Shown: positions 19,201 to 26,098 of the stretch, piece after piece
Position numbering within the stretch: the first letter of the stretch is position 1
How the letters are laid out: each line of letters opens with the position of its first letter
Origin: Arcobacter suis CECT 7833
Lineage (GTDB): Bacteria; Campylobacterota; Campylobacteria; Campylobacterales; Arcobacteraceae
Direction of reading: 5' to 3'
DNA: 64,000 bases
Assembly: GCF_003544815.1 (NCBI RefSeq)
Contig: NZ_CP032100.1
Coordinates: 1,736,001 to 1,800,000, forward strand
Position numbers and translations under genes: made by a program
The notes under the pieces: generated by a model
The model's database searches: none
Seen by the model: the letters and a program-made list of their open reading frames with translations, nothing else
What the model was told of the DNA's origin: nothing

Positions 19201-19334
19201 GAACTGGAGTTATTGGAGGAATGTTAGCTGCTACATTTATAGCAATTTTATTTATTCCTCTATTTTATATCTTGATTTCAAGACTTAGTGGACATAAAGA
19301 TGATGAAGTTCTAACTCAAAAAGAAGAAGATTAA
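16206..19334 (+). CDS. RND multidrug efflux permease (HAE-1/AcrB family)
   Basis: A full-length 1042-aa RND pump. It has the N-terminal FFIKNPVFAGVLSI helix, periplasmic porter domains, the TM4 proton-relay pair in LAIGIVVDDAIIVIENIERH, and the relay lysine in TM10 (AGLAAKNAILIVEFA). GYDFTTSAQRTHTVATI lies in the porter region. It starts two bases after the adaptor stop. Drugs, bile or organic solvents are usual substrates of this class; which apply here cannot be read. The last 4 bases overlap the convergent kinase gene. Confidence 0.96.
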   Translation: MISSFFIKNPVFAGVLSIIIFLTGLISMFNLPIEQYPRVLPPQIIVSTSYPGASADTIAKTVAAPLEEKINGAKDMLYMNSIAEDSGRLSINVFFEIGTDPDSAKIDVNNRVQAALSKMPDQVQRQGVVVSERSPSILQFIMLQSPNNTYDSIYLSNYALLNLVESLKRVKGVGDAMIFGAKDYSIRIWMDPLKLSKYSLATTDVIAAIKEQNNQYAAGKIASEPIAEKQMYTYTIQTPNRFENPTQFGDIVIRANEDGSSLRLKDIASIELGTSDYSVVTRLNNAPSIPIGIFLQSGANALETANAIKKALEDASKLFPEDITYSLPYDSTDFITASINEVVKTFVEALALVILIIFLFLQSWRATIIPLIAVPISIIGAFAGMYALGFSINLLTLFGLVLAIGIVVDDAIIVIENIERHMDEGKTPKEAAFIAMKEVTGALIAIILVLGAVFIPVAFMSGLSGEMYRQFAITIVISVFISGFVALTLTPSLCVKILKNKKHEPKGFFKWFNTMFDRATKGYSLIVKKTIRFSLISVLLYVGLLFVSYDMFKSMKTGLIPDEDQGTIFVFGFNPPGYSISKSLELSEETNKIIAEDPNVANIITLAGYDFTTSAQRTHTVATIIKLKDWSKRPNPDQDAQVLLAKFSKQLMGTSEGFSVAVVPPPIMGMSVTGGFDMYIQDRKGGSIEDLGNVVNQIIEKAKTRPELMGVRTALAANIPQYKIDVDTEKAKAKDVNLNDIYSTINATFGSYYVNDFSLYGRTYKVNLQANDEYRNNINDFQYVYVRSNKGELLPINSFITSKKIVGADIVERFNLFQAAKVSGQPAAGYSSGDSLKAIEEVANEVLPEGYTISWTGTAYQEKQIGGSSAQAFIFGIIFLFLILCALYERWLLPISVVLAVPFAIFGAILATNLRSLDNNIYFQIGLLVLAGLAAKNAILIVEFALQKQKEGMKLIDAALEAARIRLRPIIMTSLAFTVGVMPLAIGSGAGAASKHSIGTGVIGGMLAATFIAILFIPLFYILISRLSGHKDDEVLTQKEED

Positions 19335-19349
19335 TTCTCTTCTTTTTGT
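19318..19349. terminator. bidirectional terminator hairpin at convergent gene ends
   Basis: caaaaagaaga and tcttctttttg form an 11-bp stem around a 10-base loop, ending the RND gene on the plus strand and the hybrid kinase on the minus strand; the arms provide the A- and T-rich flanks. Confidence 0.6.
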
Positions 19350-20449
19350 GGTAAAGCAATAATATATCTTAAACCTTTTTCACTATTATTTATTTTCAAA
19401 TCTCCTTGTAAACTATTTTTTATCACAAGTTTTACCATATAAAGTCCAGTTCCTGTTCCTGTTGATTTAGTTGTATAGTATGGATCAAAAATCTTTTCTA
19501 AACTCTCTTCTTTTACTCCACCTGCATTATCTTCCATAATTAAAATTGTATAAGATTGTTTTGACAGAACTTTTATATTTATCTCTTTATTTTCTCTTTC
19601 TCTTTCTTTAAAAGCATCCATAGAATTATTTAAAATATTTAATATAACTTGTTCCAGTTCTGTTTCTATTCCATAAACTTTTTCATCTTTATATTCAATA
19701 TTAATTTTAACTCTATTCATCTCAAATTGATTTCCCATAAATTTTAGGGATTTTTCAATTGCACTTTTTATCTCAAATACAACTTTTTGTTTATTGGGAT
19801 TAAAGAAATCTCTAAAATCATCTATAGTTTCACTTAAAAAATTTATTTGTTCTTTTGTATTTTTTGAAAAATCATCAATAAATTTATTGTTTATTTCATT
19901 CGAAAAAAAAGAGTCTTTAACATCATTACAATACAAAGATAAAATATTTAAAGGCTGTTTTAACTGATGAGCAATTACACCTATCATTTCACCCATTGTT
20001 GCCATTTTTGATTGATGAATTAATACTTTATCTTTTGAAGCAATTAACTCAACATCTAGTTTTCTTTTTTCAAAAATATCAATATAAACTTTTAATTTAG
20101 AATTTAACAAAATATCATGGATAGGTTTTGTGATATATTCAATTGCCCCTAAATTATAGCCTTTTGTTTTGTATTCATCTTTATCATAAATTCCTGTAAT
20201 AAAAATAACAGGAATATTTTTTGTTTTTTCAATATTTTTCAAATATTCAACAAACTCAAATCCATCAATTTCTGGCATCTGAACATCTGTTAAAATCAAA
20301 TCAATATTCTCTTTCATGAGTATTTCCATACCTTCTTGAGCACTTAATGCTGAAAAAATATTAACATCAAAACTATCTTCAATCATCATTTTCAAAGAAT
20401 ATATATTTTCTGATACATCGTCTACTAATAAAATATTAAATTTATCCAC
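19331..20449 (-). CDS. receiver-histidine kinase hybrid
   Basis: A 372-aa soluble protein with an N-terminal receiver domain (acidic pair in LLVDDV, phosphoacceptor Asp55 in LTDVQMPEIDGFEF, ITKPI lysine ~108) followed directly by a kinase core: H-box IAHQLKQPLN with His161, N-box NILNNSMDAF, and G-boxes MEDNAGG and GTGTGLYMVK. The receiver-before-kinase order suggests that the kinase is gated by another kinase. The GTG start is one base after the stop of the upstream kinase, which is the likely phosphodonor. Confidence 0.92.
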   Translation of the reverse strand: MDKFNILLVDDVSENIYSLKMMIEDSFDVNIFSALSAQEGMEILMKENIDLILTDVQMPEIDGFEFVEYLKNIEKTKNIPVIFITGIYDKDEYKTKGYNLGAIEYITKPIHDILLNSKLKVYIDIFEKRKLDVELIASKDKVLIHQSKMATMGEMIGVIAHQLKQPLNILSLYCNDVKDSFFSNEINNKFIDDFSKNTKEQINFLSETIDDFRDFFNPNKQKVVFEIKSAIEKSLKFMGNQFEMNRVKINIEYKDEKVYGIETELEQVILNILNNSMDAFKERERENKEINIKVLSKQSYTILIMEDNAGGVKEESLEKIFDPYYTTKSTGTGTGLYMVKLVIKNSLQGDLKINNSEKGLRYIIALPQKEEN

Positions 20450-20450
20450 T

Positions 20451-22070
20451 TCATCTTCCTAAATAAGTTAAAATTTTAATCATTAATTCATTTTTCATAA
20501 ATTGTTTTTTTAAATAATCTTCATCCTCAATATTTTCAGAAGAAATCACAATCTTTTTTAGCTCATTTTCTTTACAATAATCTAAAAAATCAAATATATC
20601 TAAATTCGAATTATCTTCATCAATTATTACCAAATCATATTTCTCTTTTAATATATCATAAGCTTCTTGAAATGTTTTGCAATAAGTTAAAATAAGATTT
20701 TCTTTTCGTAAAAGAACTGCAATTGGGAAAAAAGCTAAATAATCACTATTTATTATCAAAATTCTTTCATCTTTTTTTATAACATCATTTTTTTCAATAG
20801 AAGAATCTTCCATATCAAATAAAACAATATCTTCAATAATAATATCCTTATCATTAGATGAGATAGAAACTTTATCATCAGATATATTTTTGATATTTGT
20901 TTTTTTAGGTAAAATCAATTCAAAGGTACTTCCTTTCCCTAAAGTACTAAAAGCTTTTATATCTCCACCTAATAATGAAGCTAGTTCTTTAGAAATTGCT
21001 AAACCAAGTCCTGTTCCACCATATTTTCTAGTTGTACTTCCATCAGCTTGTTTAAATCTTTCAAAAATATAATCTATTTTTTCTTTCGCTATTCCAATAC
21101 CTTCATCAATAACTTTTATAGTAATATCATTTGCATTTTCTTCTAAAATAATTTCTATAATTCCACTATCTGTAAATTTTATTGCATTACTCATCAAATT
21201 CTTTACAATTTGTTTAATTCTATTAGAATCTGATAATAAAAATAATTCATGGATATTTGAATTATAATTCAAAATTAATCCTTTTTCATTAGCCAAAGGT
21301 TGCATATCCAAAACTAAATTTTCAACTAATTCAAATAGATTTATTTTAGATAAACTAATAGATAATTCTCCTGCTTCTATTTTTGAAATATCTAATATAT
21401 CATTAATAAGAATCAATAAATCATTCCCGCAACTATTAATAATTTTCATATTCTTTATTTGTTCTTCATCCAATTTCTGATTTCTATTTTTTGCCATTAT
21501 TGAAGATATAACAATAATAGAATTTAATGGAGTTTTTAATTCATGGGACATATTTGCTAAAAAATTACTTTTATATTTGTCAGATTCTATTAGTTGTTTT
21601 TGTTGTTCTTTTAATTCATTGGTCAAATGATTTAACATTTTATTTTTACTTTTCATTTTTTGAACATTCAAACAAGCATCAATACTAATATTTAGTTTTA
21701 CAATTAAATCTTGAAACATTGAGATAATAAACTCTAGTTTTGTATCATTTTTTTCAAAAATTATAAAAAACACACCTTTTTGTAAAGGTAAAAGTAAAAC
21801 TATTTTATCTTCACAATAATCAAAAGTTCTAACACCCGACAAATCTTTTATTTGTTCTTGAAATACTGTTTCATCGAGTTCTAAACTATCATCAGAAGCT
21901 AAATATCTATATAATTTATTATTTTCGTCTATTAAATAAAAAAAACCTTTTATTGCATTTGTTTCTTCTACAAAAGTTGTTAGTACTTCTTTTATCATAG
22001 TATTTAAATCTAAACTATTACCTATTGAACTATGACATTTATAAGTCAAAGCTAAATGTTCCATAAACAT
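20451..22070 (-). CDS. GAF-histidine kinase with degenerate receiver
   Basis: A 539-aa cytoplasmic kinase. Residues ~1-130 look like a GAF domain, ~137-165 a coiled coil, then HisKA with His176 (NMSHELKTPLN), HATPase (MSNAIKFTDSG, DEGIGIAKEKIDYIFERF, GGTGLGLAISKELA). The C-terminal ~100 residues fold like a receiver but look degenerate: IINSDYLA replaces the acidic pair, IIDEDNSN holds one candidate Asp, and the conserved Lys is not evident. It pairs with the receiver-kinase gene one base downstream. The first ATG has AAAGG at good spacing. Confidence 0.9.
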   Translation of the reverse strand: MFMEHLALTYKCHSSIGNSLDLNTMIKEVLTTFVEETNAIKGFFYLIDENNKLYRYLASDDSLELDETVFQEQIKDLSGVRTFDYCEDKIVLLLPLQKGVFFIIFEKNDTKLEFIISMFQDLIVKLNISIDACLNVQKMKSKNKMLNHLTNELKEQQKQLIESDKYKSNFLANMSHELKTPLNSIIVISSIMAKNRNQKLDEEQIKNMKIINSCGNDLLILINDILDISKIEAGELSISLSKINLFELVENLVLDMQPLANEKGLILNYNSNIHELFLLSDSNRIKQIVKNLMSNAIKFTDSGIIEIILEENANDITIKVIDEGIGIAKEKIDYIFERFKQADGSTTRKYGGTGLGLAISKELASLLGGDIKAFSTLGKGSTFELILPKKTNIKNISDDKVSISSNDKDIIIEDIVLFDMEDSSIEKNDVIKKDERILIINSDYLAFFPIAVLLRKENLILTYCKTFQEAYDILKEKYDLVIIDEDNSNLDIFDFLDYCKENELKKIVISSENIEDEDYLKKQFMKNELMIKILTYLGR

Positions 22071-22199
22071 ATATTCAACCTTTGAAGGATTAAAATAATT
22101 TTAAAATCCTAAAAATAATAGCATAAATAGGATTCTTAGTAAAGAAAATAAAATATAAAGATAATTTCACAATTTAGCTAACTTTAATTATTAAAAGTA

Positions 22200-22205
22200 T
22201 ATAAT
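22200..22205 (+). promoter_or_regulatory. -10 element of tRNA cluster promoter
   Basis: TATAAT 18 bases before tRNA-Gln, followed by a C-rich discriminator (TCCGTCC) almost identical to that of the rRNA promoter at 1194-1200 (TCCCGTCC). No good -35 is visible, which is common in Campylobacterota. Confidence 0.65.
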
Positions 22206-22223
22206 TCCGTCCACTTAAATTAA

Positions 22224-22298
22224 TGGGGTATCGCCAAGCGGTAAGGCAACGGTTTTTGGTACCGTCACTCGAAGGTTCGAATCCTTCTACCCCATCCA
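22224..22298 (+). tRNA. tRNA-Gln (TTG)
   Basis: 75 bases with encoded CCA. The acceptor TGGGGTA pairs TACCCCA; the anticodon loop TTTTGGT is closed by ACGGT/ACCGT and gives anticodon TTG; the T-arm has GGTTCGAATCC. First of four tRNA genes in one cluster. Confidence 0.95.
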
Positions 22299-22321
22299 TT
22301 AGTTTAAGTAAAATTTTCAAC

Positions 22322-22406
22322 GGTGAGGTTGGAGAGTGGTCAAATCCTGCGGACTGTAAATCCGCCGCCTACGGCTTCGAAGGTTCAAATCCTTCTCTCA
22401 CCACCA
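22322..22406 (+). tRNA. tRNA-Tyr (GTA)
   Basis: 85 bases with a long variable arm, as expected for bacterial tRNA-Tyr. Acceptor GGTGAGG pairs TCTCACC; anticodon loop CTGTAAA in stem GCGGA/TCCGC gives GTA. CCA is encoded. Confidence 0.95.
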
Positions 22407-22424
22407 CTTTTCAAAAGTAATAAT

Positions 22425-22500
22425 GGCTCGATAGCTCAGTCGGTAGAGCAAAGGATTGAAAATCCTTGTGTCGACAGTTCGATTCTGTCTCGAGCCACCA
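22425..22500 (+). tRNA. tRNA-Phe (GAA)
   Basis: 76 bases. Acceptor GGCTCGA pairs TCGAGCC; anticodon loop TTGAAAA in stem AAGGA/TCCTT gives GAA. CCA is encoded. Confidence 0.95.
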
Positions 22501-22529
22501 TTTCTTTTGAAATCTTTATATACACATGT

Positions 22530-22616
22530 GCGAGTGTGGCGGAATAGGTAGACGCGCGGGACTTAAAATCCCGTTCCGGTTTCGGAGTGTGAGTTCGATT
22601 CTCACCATTCGCACCA
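22530..22616 (+). tRNA. tRNA-Leu (TAA), integration target
   Basis: 87 bases with long variable arm. Acceptor GCGAGTG pairs CATTCGC; anticodon loop CTTAAAA in stem CGGGA/TCCCG gives TAA. CCA is encoded. Its 3' end (22600-22616, part of the T-arm and acceptor strand) is the left copy of the 18-bp attachment repeat, so insertion of the neighbouring element left the gene intact. Confidence 0.95.
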
Positions 22617-22617
22617 C
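22600..22617 (+). repeat. attL (18-bp direct repeat, tRNA-Leu 3' end)
   Basis: TCTCACCATTCGCACCAC, identical to 30465-30482. The identity stops on both sides (T/A before, G/T after). It covers the tRNA T-arm end, acceptor strand and CCA. Confidence 0.93.
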
Positions 22618-22704
22618 GTTGTGTTCAAACCCACATTATATGGCTTTCCAAATTTAAAAACTATCAACTGTGATAAAATTGTACGTTTAATAATATTTAT
22701 AAAA

Positions 22705-23790
22705 TCAATTTAATTTTTCAAAGATTGTACATTTATTTCTAATGCTTGGAATATATTTTGAATATTTCTCAAGAGTAACTCTAGGATTTTTATGTCCTAA
22801 TACTTTAGATATCCAAATAACATCTTCTCCATTTTGTAAGTTAATAGAACAAAAAGTATGCCTAGTATAATAAACTGTTCTAAAATCAACACCTGATTTT
22901 TTTAATACCTTTTTCCATAACCCTGCTCTAATATTTTTAGCATCAAAATAATGTCTTCCATCATGATTTAAAAATACATAGGATTTTTCTTTTGAAGTTA
23001 ATTCATACTGATTTTTCAGATATGGCAACAAAGGAGTAAAAATTGGAATTATTCTATAACTGGAAAAAGTTTTAGGAGTACCCTCTATTCCTCTTCCAAT
23101 TGTTCTATTAATTTTTATTTCATTTTTTTCAAAATCTATATCAATCCATTTAAGACCAATTAACTCACCTGTTCTCATACCAGTCATAAATAAAGTAGCA
23201 ATAATATTCTTATCTTGCCCATTTGCTGAATCTAAAATCTTTTGTATTTCATCTAATGAAAAAGGTTTAATTTCTTTTTCTTGATGTATAGGAAGTGGTC
23301 TTGATTTTGATACGGGATTTGAAACTATAATTTCATCTCTAATTGCATCTTCAATAATAGTACCAAATATCTTTTTTATATCATTTACTCTTCTTGATGA
23401 TAATTTCAATTCATTATATAGTCTATTTTTCCAAATATTTATTTCACTTACTCTTATTTTATCAAGTGTTCTATTTCCAAAAATTGGTTTGATATGCTTA
23501 TTATAAATATTTTGATAATCTGTATTCGTTGTTATCTTTCGTTCATGTCTATGTGATTCAAAAGAAACTTTAGAATACTCATTTAATGTGGGAACAATAG
23601 TTTTTTCAAAGAACTCTCCACTATGAACTTTTAAAATCAATTGTGGAATTATTTGTGTTGTTGCTATTTTTCTATTAGCTTTATTGTCTTCTAGATTTAG
23701 AGATTTTCGTATATATTTACCCTCTAAACTAAAATTCATCCAAAGTTTATTACCTCTTGAGTAAAGTTTTGGTTGCGTCATATTAATCAT
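22705..23790 (-). CDS. tyrosine recombinase / phage-type integrase
   Basis: A 361-aa integrase. The N-terminal arm-binding region and SAM-like core-binding domain (~65-155) precede the catalytic domain with Arg206 (TGMRTGEL), Arg310-His311 (YYTRHTFCS), His333 (LGHKNPRVT) and nucleophile Tyr343. Tyr307 stands where some members have the first His of HxxR, a common phage variant. AAGGAG sets the ATG. It ends 87 bp from the tRNA-Leu attachment repeat, the classic position, and would catalyse insertion and excision there. Confidence 0.95.
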   Translation of the reverse strand: MINMTQPKLYSRGNKLWMNFSLEGKYIRKSLNLEDNKANRKIATTQIIPQLILKVHSGEFFEKTIVPTLNEYSKVSFESHRHERKITTNTDYQNIYNKHIKPIFGNRTLDKIRVSEINIWKNRLYNELKLSSRRVNDIKKIFGTIIEDAIRDEIIVSNPVSKSRPLPIHQEKEIKPFSLDEIQKILDSANGQDKNIIATLFMTGMRTGELIGLKWIDIDFEKNEIKINRTIGRGIEGTPKTFSSYRIIPIFTPLLPYLKNQYELTSKEKSYVFLNHDGRHYFDAKNIRAGLWKKVLKKSGVDFRTVYYTRHTFCSINLQNGEDVIWISKVLGHKNPRVTLEKYSKYIPSIRNKCTIFEKLN

Positions 23791-23808
23791 GTTTTCTCCT
23801 TAGAAAAA

Positions 23809-23833
23809 ACACCATAAAATAGCTCACTTCTAG
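23809..23833 (-). repeat. putative integrase arm/Xis site (copy 1)
   Basis: On the minus strand CTAGAAGTG, then AGCTATTTTATGGTGT. The plus strand at 30410-30432 near attR reads CTAGAAGTG, then GCTTTTTATAGTGT, a one-gap match in inverted orientation. A shorter CTAGAAGT lies at 30267-30274. Confidence 0.4.
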
Positions 23834-23854
23834 CGGTAACCATTTTACATAAAA

Positions 23855-24160
23855 TTATATTAAATCTTTCAAGATATTATCAACAATCTCTTTTGGATTT
23901 ATTTGTAAATAAGATGTTTTAACCCAATTATCCAACTCTAATTTATCAAACAACACCCTACCCACCTTTTTAAAATAATGTTTACCCTCTATAAAATGAC
24001 TATCTTTTAATTTGTGTATATGGTCTTTTGAGTAACCAATATAAATTGAAGCCTCTTTAACATTAAGCCACCTCTTCTCACTAGAAATCTTATTTTCTAG
24101 ACTTTCCAATTTTTCTAATATGGTGTCTATCTTTTTTAAATTTTCAAATGATATATCCAT
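23855..24160 (-). CDS. excisionase-like helix-turn-helix protein
   Basis: A 101-aa protein. Residues ~35-85 form a MerR/excisionase-type (HTH_17) domain: WLNVKEASIYIGYSKDHIHK is the helix-turn-helix, followed by the wing YFKKVGRVLFDKLELDNWV. The N-terminal ~33 residues are a short coiled coil (LKKIDTILEKLESLENKIS). Lying between rep and int it probably directs excision, and perhaps represses the element's promoter. Confidence 0.82.
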   Translation of the reverse strand: MDISFENLKKIDTILEKLESLENKISSEKRWLNVKEASIYIGYSKDHIHKLKDSHFIEGKHYFKKVGRVLFDKLELDNWVKTSYLQINPKEIVDNILKDLI

Positions 24161-24255
24161 TGTTTTATTTTCCTTTCACTGTATAAGCGAGGGAATAAAT
24201 CCCTCAAAAAATCTGTATATACTTTTCAAAAAAGTATCAAAAATTTTGTTTTAAA

Positions 24256-25602
24256 TTAAAACTGCATTGCTTCTTTATTTGAAATATCAAGCAGTAAATT
24301 CCTCTTTTTAGCTTCTTTATAAGCCACAGTATAAATTTGATTATCTCTTGCTGTAAGATGTTGTTTCTCAGAAGTTTTATCAAGATAAACCAATAATTCA
24401 TAATCAGATAAATTAGCAACTGTTTCAGTTCTAAGAGGTTTAATTAACTCTCCATTATTTAGTAATCTAAAATTCTCTTTTTTATTTGTATTTTGGTTGA
24501 TAACATCAACTTCAATATAATCTTTTTTTAGCTCTTTTTGAGTAGTTGTTTTTTTCAAAGATTCTTTTGCTTTAAAATATAGTTCATTTAAAAAATCAAT
24601 ATCCAAAGTTAGATTATTTATATATGCTTTTCTAATTAGTGATATATATTCATATTCAAATTTATTTTCATCATAAACGGATATTTTTCTTTTTAATCTT
24701 TCCAATGGAAAATCAATTTGCAAAAAATCTTTTAAATCATATTCACTTTTTATCTCTTCCCATAGAGGATGAGTATCTGCTTGATATTTATTATTTATCA
24801 ATCTTTCATTTGATACTGAATCAATATCTAGTAATCTAATATCATCCATAGCACTTTGAAAAAGATTTTTAGCATTACATAATAAATCATCTATTGTATT
24901 TATGTTGTATTGTTTTAAATGACCTCTATTCATTTGAAACTCAATATTAAAAATTGTTTGTTCTAAATCAAAGTCATTATTTAAAAAGTATTCATTCATA
25001 ATTTCAAACTTTTTAGATTTTTTTAGTTCTAGTGATTTATTATAAAGTCTTAATTTAAAAGGCTCTTTTCCAACATATAAAGTTTGTGTTGTATTTGCAT
25101 TACCAATTTCATTAATAGTTGAATATTGTCTTTTTCTAGTGCTAAACATATCTTTTTTAACAAATGAAAAATCATATTGTATAAAGCAGTTTAAATCTGC
25201 TCTTGTTATTGGTATATAATCACTTATAACTTCTTTTAGAGAGTCTTTGAGTAATTCAATAATAGAACTAATACCAAAAGTATAAATACCATTTCCTTGA
25301 AGCTGTACTCTAATATCATTTAATCCTCTGTTTTTATATTTATCTTTAAATCCAATTCTAAAAAATTCATTTGAATCTTTAAACCAATAAAAGCCCTCTT
25401 GTTTTCCAAGATAAGATAATTGAATATCATTTATTGAAATTGTTAAATCTTTGTTCTCAAACTCAATATCTCTCTTTTCAAACTTACCTTTTAACTCTTC
25501 TAATTGGTCTAATATTTCTAAAAATAAATCATCATAGTTTTCATTGGTTTCAAAGAAGAAATAAAGTGAATCAATACCAAATACTTTTTTTATTTCACTC
25601 AT
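24256..25602 (-). CDS. putative replication initiation protein (Rep_trans/phage gene II-like)
   Basis: A 448-aa protein. The central pattern ITRADLNCFI ... TLYVGKEPFKLRLYNKSLEL ... NIEFQMNRGHLK resembles the core of rolling-circle initiators of the Rep_trans/filamentous-phage gene II-X type (RxD, Y-[VI]-G, R-[LI]-Y-[ND]-K, E-[FV]-[QR]). I cannot point to the nicking tyrosine. AAAGGAG sets the start. The C-terminal ~130 residues are charged and unassigned. With the upstream small protein it makes a replication module; a relaxase role (MobT type) is the main alternative. Confidence 0.55.
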   Translation of the reverse strand: MSEIKKVFGIDSLYFFFETNENYDDLFLEILDQLEELKGKFEKRDIEFENKDLTISINDIQLSYLGKQEGFYWFKDSNEFFRIGFKDKYKNRGLNDIRVQLQGNGIYTFGISSIIELLKDSLKEVISDYIPITRADLNCFIQYDFSFVKKDMFSTRKRQYSTINEIGNANTTQTLYVGKEPFKLRLYNKSLELKKSKKFEIMNEYFLNNDFDLEQTIFNIEFQMNRGHLKQYNINTIDDLLCNAKNLFQSAMDDIRLLDIDSVSNERLINNKYQADTHPLWEEIKSEYDLKDFLQIDFPLERLKRKISVYDENKFEYEYISLIRKAYINNLTLDIDFLNELYFKAKESLKKTTTQKELKKDYIEVDVINQNTNKKENFRLLNNGELIKPLRTETVANLSDYELLVYLDKTSEKQHLTARDNQIYTVAYKEAKKRNLLLDISNKEAMQF

Positions 25603-25628
25603 CTTTTCTCCTTTTGAGTGTTTTAGTA

Positions 25629-25650
25629 CGGGGTATTACTATATACCCCG
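25629..25650. other. hairpin between ssDNA-binding-like gene and rep
   Basis: cggggtat and ataccccg form a perfect 8-bp GC-rich stem around six bases. In an otherwise AT-rich region this could be an attenuator or a rolling-circle origin stem. Confidence 0.45.
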
Positions 25651-25674
25651 AAATCTTGTCACGAAAAAAGAACA

Positions 25675-25696
25675 TTTTCAGAGTTGCCTCTGAAAA
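25675..25696 (-). terminator. terminator after the 86-aa gene
   Basis: ttttcagag, loop, ctctgaaaa: a perfect 9-bp stem. On the minus strand it is followed by TGTTCTTTTTTC, giving a plausible intrinsic terminator or attenuator between the 86-aa gene and rep. Confidence 0.6.
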
Positions 25697-25709
25697 CTTT
25701 TCTTTTCTC

Positions 25710-25970
25710 TTAGACACCATAGAAACTAAATTGTTTTGAAATGATTCCTACTTCTACAGAAACCTCTTTTGAAATCTTGTCTGTATAAAGATTGATTTTT
25801 TCATCTGGAATGGAAATAGTTTGTAAATCTTTAACTAATGTTCCATTTGCTCTTTTACTTTCTACTAAAATTTGTAATTTAGCTTTTACAGGAGTAGCTA
25901 AAGTTTCTCCTTGTTTTTTGTAAGTTGTAGCTGGAATAATATTTAAAAGTAAACCTTTTAAAGTAATCAT
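25710..25970 (-). CDS. small protein, possible phage-type ssDNA-binding protein
   Basis: An 86-aa protein with alternating hydrophobic/polar (beta-rich) pattern: ITLKGLLLNIIPATTYKK, AKLQILVESKRANGTLV, VSVEVGIISKQFSFYG. Size, predicted OB-like strand pattern and the position just before a Rep-like gene match helix-destabilising (gene V-like) proteins of filamentous phages, but no diagnostic motif is seen. AAAGGA lies six bases before the ATG. Expressed from the promoter at 26042-26071. Confidence 0.5.
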   Translation of the reverse strand: MITLKGLLLNIIPATTYKKQGETLATPVKAKLQILVESKRANGTLVKDLQTISIPDEKINLYTDKISKEVSVEVGIISKQFSFYGV

Positions 25971-26023
25971 TTTTTATCCTTTATGGATTTATCTATTTTT
26001 ATAATTATTAAAATAGAAAGTTT

Positions 26024-26039
26024 AGTAAACGTCTTTACT
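26024..26039. promoter_or_regulatory. operator-like inverted repeat
   Basis: AGTAAA-CGTC-TTTACT, immediately downstream of the -10 of the ssb/rep promoter, where a repressor would block transcription. Confidence 0.4.
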
Positions 26040-26041
26040 GT

Positions 26042-26071
26042 TATATAAATTTATATGACTTTGTTTGTCAA
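26042..26071 (-). promoter_or_regulatory. promoter of the replication module
   Basis: On the minus strand TTGACA (26071-26066), an 18-base spacer and TATATA (26047-26042), about 70 bases before the 86-aa gene. Confidence 0.6.
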
Positions 26072-26098
26072 TTGATAGGGGAAGTTTAATGGAATTAT

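Noticed and set aside
22223-22547. Two open frames across the tRNA cluster
   Set aside because: They overlap structured tRNA genes and are chance frames.
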